Positions 44,470 through 57,354 of a DNA stretch of 64,000 bases are shown here, in pieces (within the stretch, counting starts at the first letter, position 1; every line of letters begins with the position of its first letter). This DNA is from Deroplatys truncata (lineage: Eukaryota > Arthropoda > Insecta > Mantodea > Mantidae), in assembly GCA_030765065.1 (NCBI GenBank), contig CM060980.1, positions 65,332,364 to 65,396,363 of the forward strand, in the 5' to 3' direction. A model generated the notes under the pieces. It made no database searches and was not told where the DNA came from. It saw only the letters and a list, made by a program, of their open reading frames with translations. Both the position numbers and the translations under genes were made by a program.

Positions 44470-45147
44470 GTACGGAGCAAGTGTTTCAACCAATCATGGC
44501 TGTTTATCCCCACAATTTGTATCACTTCCCTAGCATTTGTTTCTTTGTTTGCCAACATTTCAAACGTTTTAGTACAATGGAACTGAGACAACAAAAGCTT
44601 CTTGAATTGTGATCGTGCGTAGAGTTTAGTGAACATTATAATACACTACTGCCATCTAGCGGATTATTGTAATCATGAGGTAGTACAATTATACATTTTC
44701 AAAACAGTTTAGTATTTTAGTAAGTCAATTAATATTTTATTGTGTTTATTTCTTTTAATATATACACTCTCTTCTAATTATAAGATACTCCATTAAATGT
44801 CACCCAAGTTTTGATTTTCTTTATATAAAAACAAAAGACTTAGTGAGATTACTGTTGATAATCAAAATGAAATCGTTCACCTGCATTATTATTGTTATGT
44901 TTCATATTGAAATGGAATTGAAATCTATGTAGAAGATGATTATTATAAAGTAGTGCCAGAGTATTCTATACATTTGATATTAATTAAAACATCCAAGAGT
45001 TACTTCACTTTATTTGTTTCTGCAAACATATCGAAATTAAATCGTCGCACCTGAATCTCAGTTGTCAGCTGCGCATCTAATTTTCTATCGTTCATCCCAG
45101 ATACATCCAACATATGAAATTAGTTTGTTTAGCGGCTCTGCGCATTA
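44470..45147. other. Unannotated AT-rich stretch
   Basis: No recognised feature. Confidence 0.4.
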
Positions 45148-45577
45148 AACATGTCCGTATGTGTGTCTGTCTGTGAGTCTGAGAACAGCATAACTCAGAA
45201 ACGAACAGTCGGATAAAATACACAATTTGTCATATACATGTTTTTTTTTTTGTTGAGTGAACCATTATCGAGATAATGCTTGTTATTTCCTTAAATGTTC
45301 CAATACTTATACTCTTTCCCAAATGGAAATTCGTTATTCATTTTTTTTGTACTGGTAATGCAAAGAGAATGGAATATTCCACATAGCAATCAGCTCTTAA
45401 AATATTTGACTATCGCTTAAAGCCTACCAATTCCCTTTGCATCTACAAGAAAATTAGCAATAAGATTAACATCTCGATATCTCGATTAACATGAAGCATA
45501 TGGAGAATAAGCGTTTGTAAAAATAGTTTGTACAAGAGCAGAGAAAGTCATGTGAGTGTAACGCATCAGATTTTTTT
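45148..45577 (+). mobile_element. R905 repeat, 5'-truncated and internally deleted
   Basis: It starts at aaacatgtccgtatgtgtg, passes through cagcataactcagaaacg, then jumps from cggataaaatacac to the 3' half (gtgaaccattatcgagataa). It ends agcagagaaagtcatgtg and gcatcagattttttt. Confidence 0.85.
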
Positions 45578-45654
45578 CTGTCTACCTCCTGTTAATTATT
45601 ATAAACACTAACTGAATTCCTTCTATGCACATTTTATAGCAGTAACAATGGAGA

Positions 45655-46365
45655 TACTTGACTCGGTCGATAGTCAAATGTTTAAAATGGAAGTCAAGAA
45701 ACAAAAGAATTACATGTGAAAGAGTGTTGCTGAACATGTTGGAAAATTCAAATGAACAGCTTGGAATATTTCGGAAATGTCTTCCAGCGCAGAAATGTCA
45801 TTTGACACAAATTGTTTATTTTAATGACCTCTGCTATATTTCTTCTGCAAGAAGCTTTTGTCCATCTCTTACTTGTTTTAAATTATATAAACTTCAATGA
45901 CAATGAGAAGACTTCATAAGCTACACATTTTTGTTTCTGCAAATGTTTCAAATATACTATATCTGAATCAACACCCATAAAGTTGTTTTAATAAAACAAA
46001 AACAGTGAATATTTTTTCATTTAAAAGGTTCGTTGTTAAGGAGTTTCTATATATCTGTTTCTGGAATTCTTAAATGGCGTCTGGGCAAAAATAAAACTAG
46101 GTATTTATGTGGCTTCATTTTTAATTTACGGTGCCCTCGCACAAAACATATACGCGGATCTTTTTCTAAAGAGTTCTGCTTTATTTCGATGATCTCAAGA
46201 CTTAAGAATGAAATGCAGGATTGTATTGAGTTATGATTCTTCTGTTATACTCTACACAAACGCACGCGTGTCATTTACTCGGAGCTCCTCAAAACGTGCA
46301 TTTCCGATGAAATATTAGTATCGCAAATATTATTTTTCATATCTAGCGCAGATAAGCAGTAAAGA
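45655..46365 (-). mobile_element. R905 repeat, very diverged copy
   Basis: Family words in reverse order are still readable: tcgatagtcaaatg, ttggaaaattcaaatg, atatttcggaaatg, gacacaaattgtttatttt, ctcttacttgtttt, and gtgcatttccgatgaaatat near 46300. Both termini are poor. It is tail-to-tail with the preceding copy. Confidence 0.5.
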
Positions 46366-46369
46366 AGCA

Positions 46370-48031
46370 ATAATTAATGAAATCCTATTTCAGACGCCTA
46401 GAGACAATGTAGGTAAATGAAATTTCTTTCTATTTAATGCTGAATTTGCACGGACAAAACCTTAACCACAGTTTGATAGGCAATTTGGAAAAGACAACGA
46501 AAACAGTACTTATGGTGTTCATAATATGCATTTCAGATTTTGTACTTACTAGGTACAAAAGCTGAACATCACTTAAACTTATTCACTTCTAAATTTTTCG
46601 CAGATATACGCTGATTCTTTTAGGCACCGAACTTAGCCCATTAATATTTAGCTCAATTATACGTTATCTCATTAACACGTTGCATTTTTCTGGTTCCTAT
46701 GATGAAATACATTAATGTTTTTACTCATTTATATATTACGTTTATACTATGTTAAGACATGTTATGCATGGTTTCTGTATGCTGTATCCTTGCAGCATAA
46801 AACAGTAGGCATGTTGGGCGAGGCAACAATATTTGTAGAACGCATTATTGCTACGAATGTGTTAACAATACGATGGGGAAAGGTCATTGTTCCCCAGATT
46901 GTGTCTGATGGTACTTTTTATAACGGTGGTTAAGTGAAGTACTAGGTCTAAATAATGAAAGTGTTTCCATGAACATGAGGCAGTTCAAGCTCTAAAATTT
47001 ACACAACGATTTCTATTGACGTGAAGTCAAAATTATGCCATTTCTGTGATTAGTGAATATAATCTACTACTGTACGACTGTGTTGGAAAATCAAAGAAAC
47101 AAAGGCAAACTGTGGATTTTCCTAAACCAATATAAAGCACCTATGACCTTATTTATTGCTTTTTAGTTTGAATTATGAATAACAGCACTGATATGTATCC
47201 AAGTATCCTAAATAGTGAATTGCGTTTCTTATTATGTTTGTATCATTTATTGCTTTCTTATATTAAATAATACATAATTAGTTTGGGCAATAATCTAATA
47301 ATAGTTTTAGCTCCATAAAAATAACTTACTTTTTCTCATTTATACGTTATTTTAGCCGTCTTGCTTTTAAAACGTCGTACTGTATTTTGTACACGTACCT
47401 TCTTCATTTACCTATTTGGGAATTTATTGATTATGTATTTGGTTCTCTTTGTCGCTGGGCCTCTAACTGTAACAGGAACAAACTAAAAGAAAGTATGCAC
47501 TTCTTTCAATTTAATCATAAAGAAATCTAGGCTTATCTGTTGAATGCATAAGCAGAAGCAAATGAATGCTTCTCAGAAAAGTTATTGCCATTAAATTAAA
47601 AAATTTTAATTTCAAAAAAATTAATTGCAATTTTCGACAGTAAATCATATAGACAGCAGGAATTCAAATGGCCAACCACAATCACAATTTATCTTTTGTA
47701 TAGTTGCGTCTGCAAATTTCAATTACGGCGTTTATACTGAACATTTCAATTTATGCCTTCGTCTTAGGAGTGGCCATTCAAGCAAGTGAACGTACTGTCT
47801 TCTTGTGGAAACCAGTTGTGTTATGCCGATTTTATTGCAGAGGGGAAAAACCTCGTTTTCTTTGTTGTCCGCAAACTCATTTACAGAATGGTAATTACTT
47901 TTACTTTAATTCTAAGAATTTGCAAGGCAAGAAGATAAACATAGCTAAAACAAACATGCAACGCTTAGTTGCACAAAAAAAAAACACGCACAGTTAACGC
48001 TCTGCAACGAATTAGCCATTCCTAAATTTTT
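46370..48031. other. Unannotated AT-rich stretch
   Basis: No recognised gene; plus-strand frames of 72 and 97 codons here show no motif. Confidence 0.4.
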
Positions 48032-48633
48032 ACTTTCCCCACTGCATACCTACAGTAAGTAGAGGAGGTATTGTAGTTCACTAAAAGATTCGATGTCGAG
48101 ATTTTATTAGAAATACGAGTTTTGAGACATTTTAAAAGGCATTTTTAAAAATGTCGTATGTGAATGGGTACTGCGTGTGTACATAACTCAAAAACGAAAA
48201 GTCCGATTAATACCAAAGTGGTATTTAGGTTCAGTATCTTGCAAAGATGCGCCTCGAAGATTTTCAACAAAATTCCGACATTCCGAAATACCATTTACTC
48301 TGAAAATGTTTACAAATTTTTGAGTGTCTCAAAAATAACTAACGCTTTTGAATAAATACCATGTTTAAGGTATTAACACGACAAATAAAATGTATATATT
48401 GAATTTCCTGAGAGTAGCCTAAGTCCTCTTCATTGTGAATGACTTTTGCATAGCTGATAAACCGTAAGATATGCACAATATCTTACTACACAAAAACGAT
48501 GCAGATATCGTTAAAACAAACAATTTATCTGAAATAAAATTGTTGGTGGAGTTAGCAATTTCCGAGATATTTTTTGTTAATGGTTTGAATGTTTAAATAC
48601 TTGCAAGTAGTAAATGGCTATTCTGTTTTTTTT
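48032..48633 (+). mobile_element. R905 repeat, first segment of an interrupted, diverged copy
   Basis: It begins actttccccactgcatacc and keeps the family order (gattcgatgtcgagatttta, tggtatttaggttcagtatc, gcatagctgataaaccgtaa). It stops after ggctattctgttttttt where a second copy begins. The GT block is reduced to a few bases. Confidence 0.78.
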
Positions 48634-49497
48634 ACTTTCCCTACCACGTACATAGTATGTAGAGAAGGTATTGAATTTCCACCCAAAAATTCGGTATCGA
48701 GATTACACTGGAAATACATGTTTTGAAGCCTCCTGAATAAAAAAAAAGCGTTTTTAGAAAAAGGTCCGTGCACGTATGTCTGCCTGTGTGTCTATGAACA
48801 GCATAACTTAAAAACCAAACGTCGGATAAATACCAAACTTGGTATTTAGGTTCAGTACTTTCCAAAGATGTGAAAGCAGGATTTTCAAGAAAATCCCCAC
48901 CCCCCGCGCCAAACTACCCTTTACATGAAACATGTTTCGAAATGTTGGGTTTTCTAAAATATGGCTGTAACGATTTTGATTAAAACGCCATATATTAAAG
49001 ATATTTACATGTCAAATAAAATATATATTTTGATTTTTCTGGGAATAGCCTGTGAATTCCTCTTTACGCGGAAGCAATTTTGTATAATCTTGTATAACTG
49101 GTAAACGTTGAGTAATACACGACAACGTACAAAAAATGTATATCTGTTTAAAACACACAATTTATTTCAAATAACTTCTTTTGTGGCATCAGCCATTTCC
49201 GAGGTATCCGTTATTAATGATTTGATTTGTTATATCTTGTGATTCTTAAGTCCCATCGATTTTCAGGTGTTTCTGGCGATTGCATGGAAACAGTATGGAA
49301 TTTTAAGGTCAACGTATAGCATCCAGTTCTTAAACATTTGACCATCACTGTTCGCTTTGTATTTATAACGAAAGGTGTAGTGTCGCTATTTCTGAAGGTT
49401 TATTTGGATTAAAATGAAGTAGATAGAAAAATAAGGTTTCGTAAGAATAATTTGTATACCCACTGATAAACGATAGAGTGTAGAGAAAGTTATGTAT
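48634..49497 (+). mobile_element. R905 repeat nested in the previous copy, same orientation
   Basis: It starts actttccctaccacgtac, continues through attcggtatcgagattacac and taccaaacttggtatttagg, and ends agtgtagagaaagtt. It lacks the usual 27-nt terminal tail. It was inserted into a T-rich site of the host copy. Confidence 0.8.
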
Positions 49498-49707
49498 GTT
49501 TTCGGGGTTATGCAAAAATTATGGAATTTCAAAGTCATCACATAGTGATGGGTTCTATAAAAATCTGACTACCTCTTTACCTACTGCATCCTACAACGAA
49601 ATGTGTAAATTTGTAATTACATTTTATCTGGATTAATAAGAAGTATATAGAATAATAGAGTTTGGAACTGATTAGAGAAATTCGTATGAGTGCAACATCA
49701 CATTTTT
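49498..49707 (+). mobile_element. R905 repeat, 3' segment of the interrupted copy
   Basis: It resumes with ggggttatgcaaaaattatg and caaagtcatcacatagtg and ends tgattagagaaattcgtatg and caacatcaca, completing the copy that stopped at 48633. Confidence 0.75.
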
Positions 49708-49709
49708 AA

Positions 49710-50819
49710 ATTACAATTTTTCATTATTTTATTTGTTGTAACATGGCACGTTTCAATTTACAATAGGCAAGAAAAATTACACTATAAGCGCTACTTCTTC
49801 CTAAAAAATCTAATACATCACACTAAGAAAGTGTCTACCCATTAAAAACTTCACATAATCGCTTAAATATTACAGTTTCTATATAACATCGCGATTCGTT
49901 GCGTTATTAACCATACATTCTTTTTCTATGAATAATATTAAATTAAGCAATATGTAGTTGGTTACATGCACGATGCGGAAGACAATACACAGCCGTTTAC
50001 ATATCTTAAGTAGCCTTTGCTGCTGATGAACACGTGCGAGAAAAAAGAAAAATCGCGTAAGATGCTGCATGACAGTTCAACCTGTGAAAACCTATAAATG
50101 TAACAATGAATATTTAGAAAACGGCTAATTCTACAGAAATATTTGATATAAGTTGTATACATCAATGAGGCCTACATACCTTTATTGTATAGTGAGATTT
50201 GGCCTATTCTGTATGGTTTACAAAGTTCATTAAGACCTAAAAAGTGAAGAAGTTGTGTTGAAGGAGCTGTATTATATTTCAACTGTTGGGGAGCCAAACT
50301 TGAAGTTCGTTTGCAACCACACGTATGGTAAATAGTTTCCGGTAGCCATCATCCAAAAATTTAAAAAAACATTAACTTTGTAATTTGACTGTTTCTTTAA
50401 ATATTAAATATTTATGTTTGTCTCGGCTGCGTCAGCATTATTGTTAGAGATACGTTTCTGTTAGCAGGGTTGTGGTACGACTAAAAATGTAGGCTTACAC
50501 AGATTATAATCTTACTTCACTCCTTCTATTAATGCTTGATACGATTTAAATAACACTTCACTGATATAGAGAGCTGTGAGATTCTTTTTATTAAATACTT
50601 GCACTTTTTAATACGTAAACTATTTTTGTCTCACACGAATACGTATTAAATTTCTTGAGGACACTTTTTTCGTCTGGTTAGTAACGCTGTCTGCAACCAA
50701 CTGAACTCTAAATTTGTAAAATTTTTATTGAATTGTTATTGAATTTATATTTATATAATTAGACTGAAATCATTTAAGTGTTAAAAATACTGTCTCAAAA
50801 GACACCACAAATTATTCAC
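49710..50819. other. Unannotated AT-rich stretch
   Basis: No recognised feature. Confidence 0.4.
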
Positions 50820-51064
50820 AGATAATTCAAATGTACATTTTGTCAGATATGCACATATCTTAAGCGCGGAATTATAATCAAAGCTAATAGAGCCATTTTT
50901 GAGAAAATAAAAAGAAACGAAAAACTTTCCATTGAAAGTGTAGTTTTGAGGCGTGGGCTTTACTTGAAAATCTTCGTATATCTTGTGAATTAAATGTCAA
51001 GTATGAAATTCATTTGACTTTTCGTTTTTGTGTTTCCCCTCTCTCTCTCAAATGCACACACGGA
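50820..51064 (-). mobile_element. R905 repeat, internal fragment
   Basis: Reverse-order family words: cagatatgcacatatcttaa, gagccatttttgagaaaata, cttgaaaatcttcgtatatc, atttgacttttcgtttttg, then a CT run and cacacacgga. Both ends are missing. Confidence 0.68.
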
Positions 51065-51109
51065 CCTCTTCTTCAGCTAGCGCAAACTATTGGAATTCAC
51101 CAACCAACT

Positions 51110-51876
51110 GTGACACATCCCCTTCTTCATTCCATGGTTTAGATTAGACCAGCGTCTGTTCCGCCTTCATAGCAAGCCTTTCTATCTCTTTAACGCTTGC
51201 TTATACCTTGTTTCCCTATAGGTCTATAATTCAATGCTAGCTTTGGGAGCCTCTCTTTATTCATTATCTCTACATGTAAAAACCATTTTTTTTTCTGTAG
51301 CGTTGTATTTCTTCATTTCTGAAATTTACACAGAGCTCGGTTCTTAAAATATTATCATTTATGTGATCTAATCTTGAACACTCTTTAGCTTTTCTCAGAA
51401 ATTTCATTTCACATCCTTTGTATTTTGCTTCCAGTCTTTTTTATAGTTACCATGTTTCACATCCAGTCATCAAAACTGGCAACGCCATTGTTTTATAAAG
51501 TTTAATTGTTGTATCTCTTCTTGTTTTATTTTTCAAGTTTCTATGAATTGTGCCCCACATTGTTTGAAATTTTGCTAATTTTAAAGGTGTATCTCTTTTC
51601 TTTTGTGGGCGTATTTCACATCCTACATATTTAAAACTTCGGATAGTTTTTTATTGAATTTGGTGTTATTCCCAGAAAGCCATTATGTTTGTTTTTACTT
51701 TTGAAATTTTTAAATCGCACCTTTATGTTTAAATAATAGAGAACACGTTGTAGATCATTTTCACTTTTCTGGATAATAACATGATGCCATTATGATAGAG
51801 CACTTACTTCAGTATGTTTGTCCAACTTAATACCTATTTTAAAAATATGCTTCAGTTTTTTCGAAAACACAATGTG

Positions 51877-51911
<35 letters not shown>

Positions 51912-52160
51912 CTATATTTGTTAAAAAGCGTGATAATGGACACCCTTGTCTAACTCCTTTATTTTTGGTATAATGTGTGTTTTCTCCCTACCCGTGTTAA
52001 CGATTACCTATATTAGAATTTCCATACAAACTTTACAATGCGCTTATTAAATGTGTAGGTTACACATTTTCTTTTATTACTGACCATAATTTTCTGCTAT
52101 TTACTTTATCAAACGCTTGTTACATATTTACCTCATTATAGTGCTCTCTGGTAACTTTTA
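51110..52160 (-). pseudogene. Non-LTR reverse transcriptase, longest fragment (motif A to C-terminus)
   Basis: Minus strand in order: FDKVNSRKLWSVIKENV near 52065-52113 (palm motif A region), GVRQGCPLS near 51945 (motif B), QKSENDLQRVLYYLN near 51770 (after the catalytic box) and GTIHRNLKNKTRRDTTIKLYK. Then come KFLRKAKECSRLDHINDNI, NEEIQRY and ERLPKLALNYRPIG, ending near 51115. The order and spacing fit one element inserted on the minus strand. Many stops, frame changes and a TA microsatellite at 51878-51911 interrupt it. It lacks RNase H. It is the most complete retrotransposon copy here but clearly inactive. Confidence 0.85.
51878..51911. repeat. (TA)n microsatellite inside retrotransposon
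   Basis: About 17 TA dinucleotides between motif B and the downstream blocks, close to where the active-site box should be. Confidence 0.93.
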
Positions 52161-52612
52161 GTGATATTCTGTTTGTCCAGTTGGCAGCAATACCAGCAAC
52201 TGCTCCTAAAATATACTCATGGTAAAAATATGACCGTGTTAATTGCAGCTGTTACGTTAGCGGTACAGGCATTATCTTGCAGGACAACTGTTGAGTTTAA
52301 AGCAAATACAGAGGCCATTGTTTTCCACGTGTGCGTTTATTTGGGATTGTTTTAGTGCTTACATAAGTACTTCTTAATTGTTTTTTTTTTACAAAACAAC
52401 TCCCCATTAAGTACAATACGATGCGATATATAGCGCTGGAAAGTGATTTAATCGACTTGTGTTGTTTCAAAACAAGATTTGATTTATTGACTGACTGACT
52501 TGAAACTAGCAATTCCCACTGTAATGTTGGCAGTACTTTAATTTAGTGTAAAGTCGGCCACTTTGAATACTTAGAAACTGCCATTAAATTGTTTCCCATA
52601 TAAAAATGATTT
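52161..52612. other. Unannotated stretch
   Basis: No recognised feature beyond possible upstream decayed retrotransposon. Confidence 0.4.
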
Positions 52613-52613
52613 T

Positions 52614-52628
52614 GTTTGTGTGTGTGTA

Positions 52629-52670
<42 letters not shown>

Positions 52671-52684
52671 GTGTGTATGTGTGT
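52614..52684. repeat. (GT)n microsatellite, interrupted
   Basis: GT run with atg and gcgc interruptions, about 70 bp. Confidence 0.93.
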
Positions 52685-52833
52685 GCGTTTAGGGAACCTC
52701 CATTGCATTTCTCGAGAAATCTCTGGGAACTCAATTTCTATGAAATGCTTCTGAATTTGTTTTTAATTACAAATAACATTTAGAATAGTTTGATACTTCT
52801 TAGAATATTATTTTTAGAATTCTTTAGATGAAA

Positions 52834-53150
52834 TCGCCGAGCGGTAATGGCTTTGTTTGTAACCCACATTCGGGAAGTCCTGGGTTCAAACCCCCGGGGC
52901 TGACCAATGTGACCGAAGATTTTCGCGGTTTTCATCGGTCGTTAGGAGAATGCTGGATTGGATAATTTGGTAATTTAATTATCGTCCCTTTCATTACAAC
53001 ATTTCCTTTCCTTTTTCTTCATGCCATGTTAGGCATTGGGGTGATCACCCATCCTGGATATGCTGTGAGTTTACTTGCTCCGCGACAGGCTACTGACCCA
53101 AGGCATTGGTTTGTAAGTCTTTGGGGTGCAATGTAATTAGCTGACAATGA
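52834..53150 (+). mobile_element. tRNA-headed SINE, about 320 bp
   Basis: The head atcgccgagcggtaatgg (A box, tRNA-Leu/Ser-like) and gtcctgggttcaaacccccg (B box) are strong. The body continues with gaccgaagattttcgcggtt, ccatgttaggcattggggtg and ggcattggtttgtaagtctt, ending in a short A-rich segment. It shares the ttttcgcggtttt word with the 28.8-kb SINE. Confidence 0.68.
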
Positions 53151-53159
53151 AATAAGATT

Positions 53160-54355
53160 AAATTTTGTTTTTACTCAAGATAGTATTTACATTCAATTCT
53201 TCTAGTAGGTAATACTATTACAGATATAAACTCCTATTAAAAGTCATAGATAAGCAATTATTTAACTCTTGTTTAATAATATTTGAAATGTATTATTATA
53301 ATAAGCAATTTGTCCTTGTATGCGTCGTTGTACTAAGAGTATGACAAGCTCTCCCTTTATTTCTCTCAATCCGTTATTGTATTATTAAGTATTAATAATA
53401 CAATACCTTAAGAATTTTATGACTTTACTTGTCCCTTTTTTGGCTTCATTAGTTATATAGTTGAATCATAATCCATTATTTAATCTGTGGCGTCTATCTA
53501 CAACTTAGCCGTTTTAAGTAACATTTTCTATATCTGTTGATTTTCCTTGGCAACCAGTAAGACTTCATTTTTGTTATTTATATTTTGCTTATTAAACAAT
53601 ATTTTATTACAATAAGCACATTCAGTATTGAATCTGCTAAAATAATTAATTCCATGTAAAATTGTTTTAACATTACGTTCTGGTGTTATTTAAATTATTA
53701 GAAATAACATATTTGTTTGGTCGTTTTCATAAAACTTGTGGAAATTAATTGTTTTGTGTATTTCTCATTTTTATCTTCGTTTTTCTTCTTCGTCTTAGCA
53801 TAATAAAACAAGAGCAACTAAATAATTTACCATAACAATTTACAATATTATTCCTTTTGCATAGTTAAAGAATAAGAAGAGATGAAGTCGATTCCACTGA
53901 AATGCAACACATATCTAGCGCAAACCTCAAGCGATACACCATGTGGTCCATCACTAATTTCTGCAATTCTTGAGATATGCAGCTCTAAAATATCCTGAAG
54001 TCGATGAGGTCGATATTGCTTTACTTGTCGACTGTATGGTAGACGAGTAAATTCAGCTTCTGTTTAAGCTAAATGACATGTTAGCAACTGTAGTTAAGGC
54101 AATTAAAAAGAAAGAAAATAATATACTATTGTGCTACATGTAAGTGTAATACGATGAAGATAGCAGCTTTTTATTGTGGTAAAATGATATATGGATATAA
54201 ATATAGAGGGATATAAAACGAAATATTTATTGAACACAAACAACGCACAACCTACACTGTCAGTAAGCGAAAAATAAATGTGGTTGCTTGTGCACATAAA
54301 CATCGCGTTCCAATAAAATAGAGTGAGGGGCTCGGTTTCTAGGATAAAAACATTT
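53160..54355. other. Unannotated AT-rich stretch
   Basis: No gene recognised. 53,880-54,060 is slightly less AT-rich on the minus strand; I see no known motif. Confidence 0.4.
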
Positions 54356-54491
54356 AGCTTTCTCTACCGCGCATCTAGTAGGTAGAAGAGATATTGCATT
54401 TCACCCAAAAATTCGATATCAGGATTTCATCGGAGATGCGTGTTTTGAGGCTCTCTGAATAAAAAGAAAGCATTTTTATAAACATGTCCGG

Positions 54492-54546
<55 letters not shown>

Positions 54547-55237
54547 CAGCATAATCATAAAAACGAAAAGTCGGATATATACCAAACTTGGTATTTTCGT
54601 TCAGTATCCTCCAAAGATGCGTTACGAGATTTCCAAGAAAATACTTCCAGCTCAAACTACCGTTTAGATGTAGCATTTTTTCGAAACTTTTTATGTTCTC
54701 AAAATTGGTTCTAACGATTTTTGTTCAAATACATCATACTTAAGACACTGATTACGTTACAAATAAGGCGTATATCTCGAATCTTCTGGGAATAGTTTAT
54801 GAAGTCTTGTATATTTTTTTATTATTATTAACGTACTAGTACACAAAAAATGTAGATTTCTTTAAAATACAATTTATTTTAAATAACTTTTTTGTGGTAT
54901 CAGCTATTTTTGAGATATCCTTAATAATGGTTTGAATTGTTCAATCCATTCTAAAGTATATTATTAAGTTCTACTCGCTATTCACTGGTTTCTTGCGATG
55001 TCATGGAAAGCGTATGCCATTTTAAAACCATAGCGAGCCGCTTTTACACACCTAGCTATCGATTAGATTTCCTCTATCCCTCTTGTACCTATAACGAAAC
55101 GTGTGATCAAACTATGTCTGCAAATATTTATTTCGATTGAAATAAAGCAAATAAAAACATATCCTTGCGTAAGAAGAGATTGTAGAAGCTATATGAAAAT
55201 AAATGAAGTCATATGAATGTAACATCAGATTTTTTTA
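54356..55237 (+). mobile_element. R905 repeat, full-length copy
   Basis: It starts agctttctctaccgcgcatc, keeps all blocks in order and ends gtcatatgaatgtaacatca and gattttttt. The GT block has grown into a 26-unit microsatellite. A short TTA run near 54820 replaces some of the region around the taaaccgtaag word. Confidence 0.87.
54492..54544. repeat. (GT)n microsatellite inside R905
   Basis: About 26 GT units exactly where other copies have gtgtgtctgtgtg-type sequence, so it expanded from the element's own block. Confidence 0.96.
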
Positions 55238-57354
55238 ATTTATTTTTTGATTCGTAAACATACTCTTAAGTGTACGAATAGCTAATCTCAACAGCTACAT
55301 TGGGTAATTATGCCACAAAATTTTCCTTCTTTTGAACGTTTCAGCATGCATATTCATTATTTGTACTTTCATATCTACTGTGTACAGTCGGAAGAATCGT
55401 TAATAATCTTAATGAGCAAAATCGTGCAATTGTGGCCCCTCACATTTGTGACAGCTTTTGGAGATGAGTTGGAGTAACGGTCCTACGACCTTAAACGCAT
55501 GACATTAAGGCAGTAGAAAACTTGTTTCGAACTCTTCAGGACAACAAATGTGTTCACCTGTTTTTTTGAGTGCAGCCCACGCTCTGAACAAACATATCTC
55601 CTTTAAAAGCCTCCACTACGCGGCCACTCCTTCTCCCCAGCTACCGCACTTAGAAACATGGTAACAATAACGTGTACTACAACCATTCCACTCTCAATGA
55701 ATGGAGAAAACGTTTTCTAAGCACCCCAGCCTAAGAAGTATAGCACGGTCGGAATCTGTTAGCAACGACGTCTATATAAGTACTAATCCGGCAGGGGATG
55801 GGGAAGCATTATCGTGTAGCCTTAATGCAGCAACCATGCCGCCACCCCTAATAATAACTCTCGTGCCAACCCCTTCACAATCCACCTTGGACTCGTCAGT
55901 TCTCTCCCATCCTCCCTGTAGAGAACTATGTAATTTGTATTCCAGACGAAATGCGCGCATTCTCTTCCAGCCGCTCATGAATTTAAATTAATAACTTTGC
56001 AGTTATAAAGGACAGACAGACAGAATGGACCTAGCCTTGGCAACTCTCACCCTCACCCGATGATTGTTCGTCCGAGTAACATCCACACCTACCTTACGCC
56101 TCTATGCTATGCAAACCTCCACGGACATTACTTTTGCTTAAGAGTGACTCTTTTAAACAAGGCAAAAGAGATGCAAAAAAGCGCATTTTAGTAAAGACTA
56201 CCAAGAATGGAGTGTCATTAAATCAAGGAGAGCTTTAAACTTTATTGCCGCCCCATTGCTGCCAAGAGATGTACTGCTCCTGGGCTGAAATTAACTTAAA
56301 TACTCTACTTATGTACACCATTCACAAGATGGAATGCCAAGCTGGTTTCTGGTCTGACTGTGATCTGCTTACCGAGCATTCAGCTCTACCTCAACGCGTG
56401 AAGTTATTCTTCCCAGACATAGAGTAAGGGGTTCAATTTTATTTATAAACGATTGTATGTATTTAGGAGATGCAGATGCATTTTGACACCTCAGATGAGC
56501 AGTTAGTTTAATAGTCGTTCAAAGCAAACGCCTCTCTCGTATGCCTTTAATCTAGTCATTCGTTTTAATGAGCTGACAATTCAATTCCTTGACAACTCTG
56601 GCAGTATATAGGCGACCAAACCCTGAAACGTCCGGGTTATAACGCTTCTTCAACTCGCGGTTCACTCCAGCTCTATTAAGTTATTAATATATCTTTCACT
56701 TTTCATACAGGTCTAAACACACATCAACTTAAATCATATGTGTATTTTCATTTAATAAGCCCAGCCAGGGAACACTCAGGCATATCTTAACAATATATTC
56801 AAACTTCATAACCTCACAACTCATTCATTTTTCACCCCCCCTTTCCAATGAGCAAAGGTCTTGACATCTAGTTTAGCTGTGTATGACTATGCCAGCTGTG
56901 TGAAGTATTTTTAAATCGGTATTATGAAGGATTATTGAACAGCTATGGTAAACGAAGTGCTTATGAGTGAAAAGTTCATTAGTTGTACTTCATAAACCAC
57001 ATCACGGGAAAGAGTGTGAATTAGTGAAGTGGTGCATCTCAATTCTATAGTTTGGTTTCTCGTATCTGCTGAACCTCCAGAAATAGGGAGATAGACTTTA
57101 GGTAACACCAAACCACGGAATCTGGAGGTCAATCAAAGCTAGGCAAGTACTTACGTGTGCCCATATAATGTATAAGCCAAGTGCTTGTATTAGCTAGATA
57201 TTAATTATTCTAAGTGAGTGCATTTCATAATGAACATTGTAATTGGGCTTATGCCTCTTATGTTCACATTAAATAAATAAACAAACATCTAACAAAAAAA
57301 ATCAGCCCAATATGCTGTGTCTCCTACTTCAACATTATAATGCCATGACCGCCT
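55238..57354. other. Unannotated stretch
   Basis: Mixed GC. 55,690-55,990 is open on both strands without a known motif and without splice or promoter support. 56,000-56,430 is similar. No gene called. Confidence 0.4.

Noticed and set aside
54476-54714. Val-Cys / Thr-His repeat proteins on the two strands
   Set aside because: They are the (GT)n tract inside an R905 copy; the flanking peptide is the element's non-coding sequence, seen in different frames in other copies.
55701-55991. 96-codon plus-strand frame as a gene
   Set aside because: No domain, no promoter or splice context, and the opposite strand is also open.
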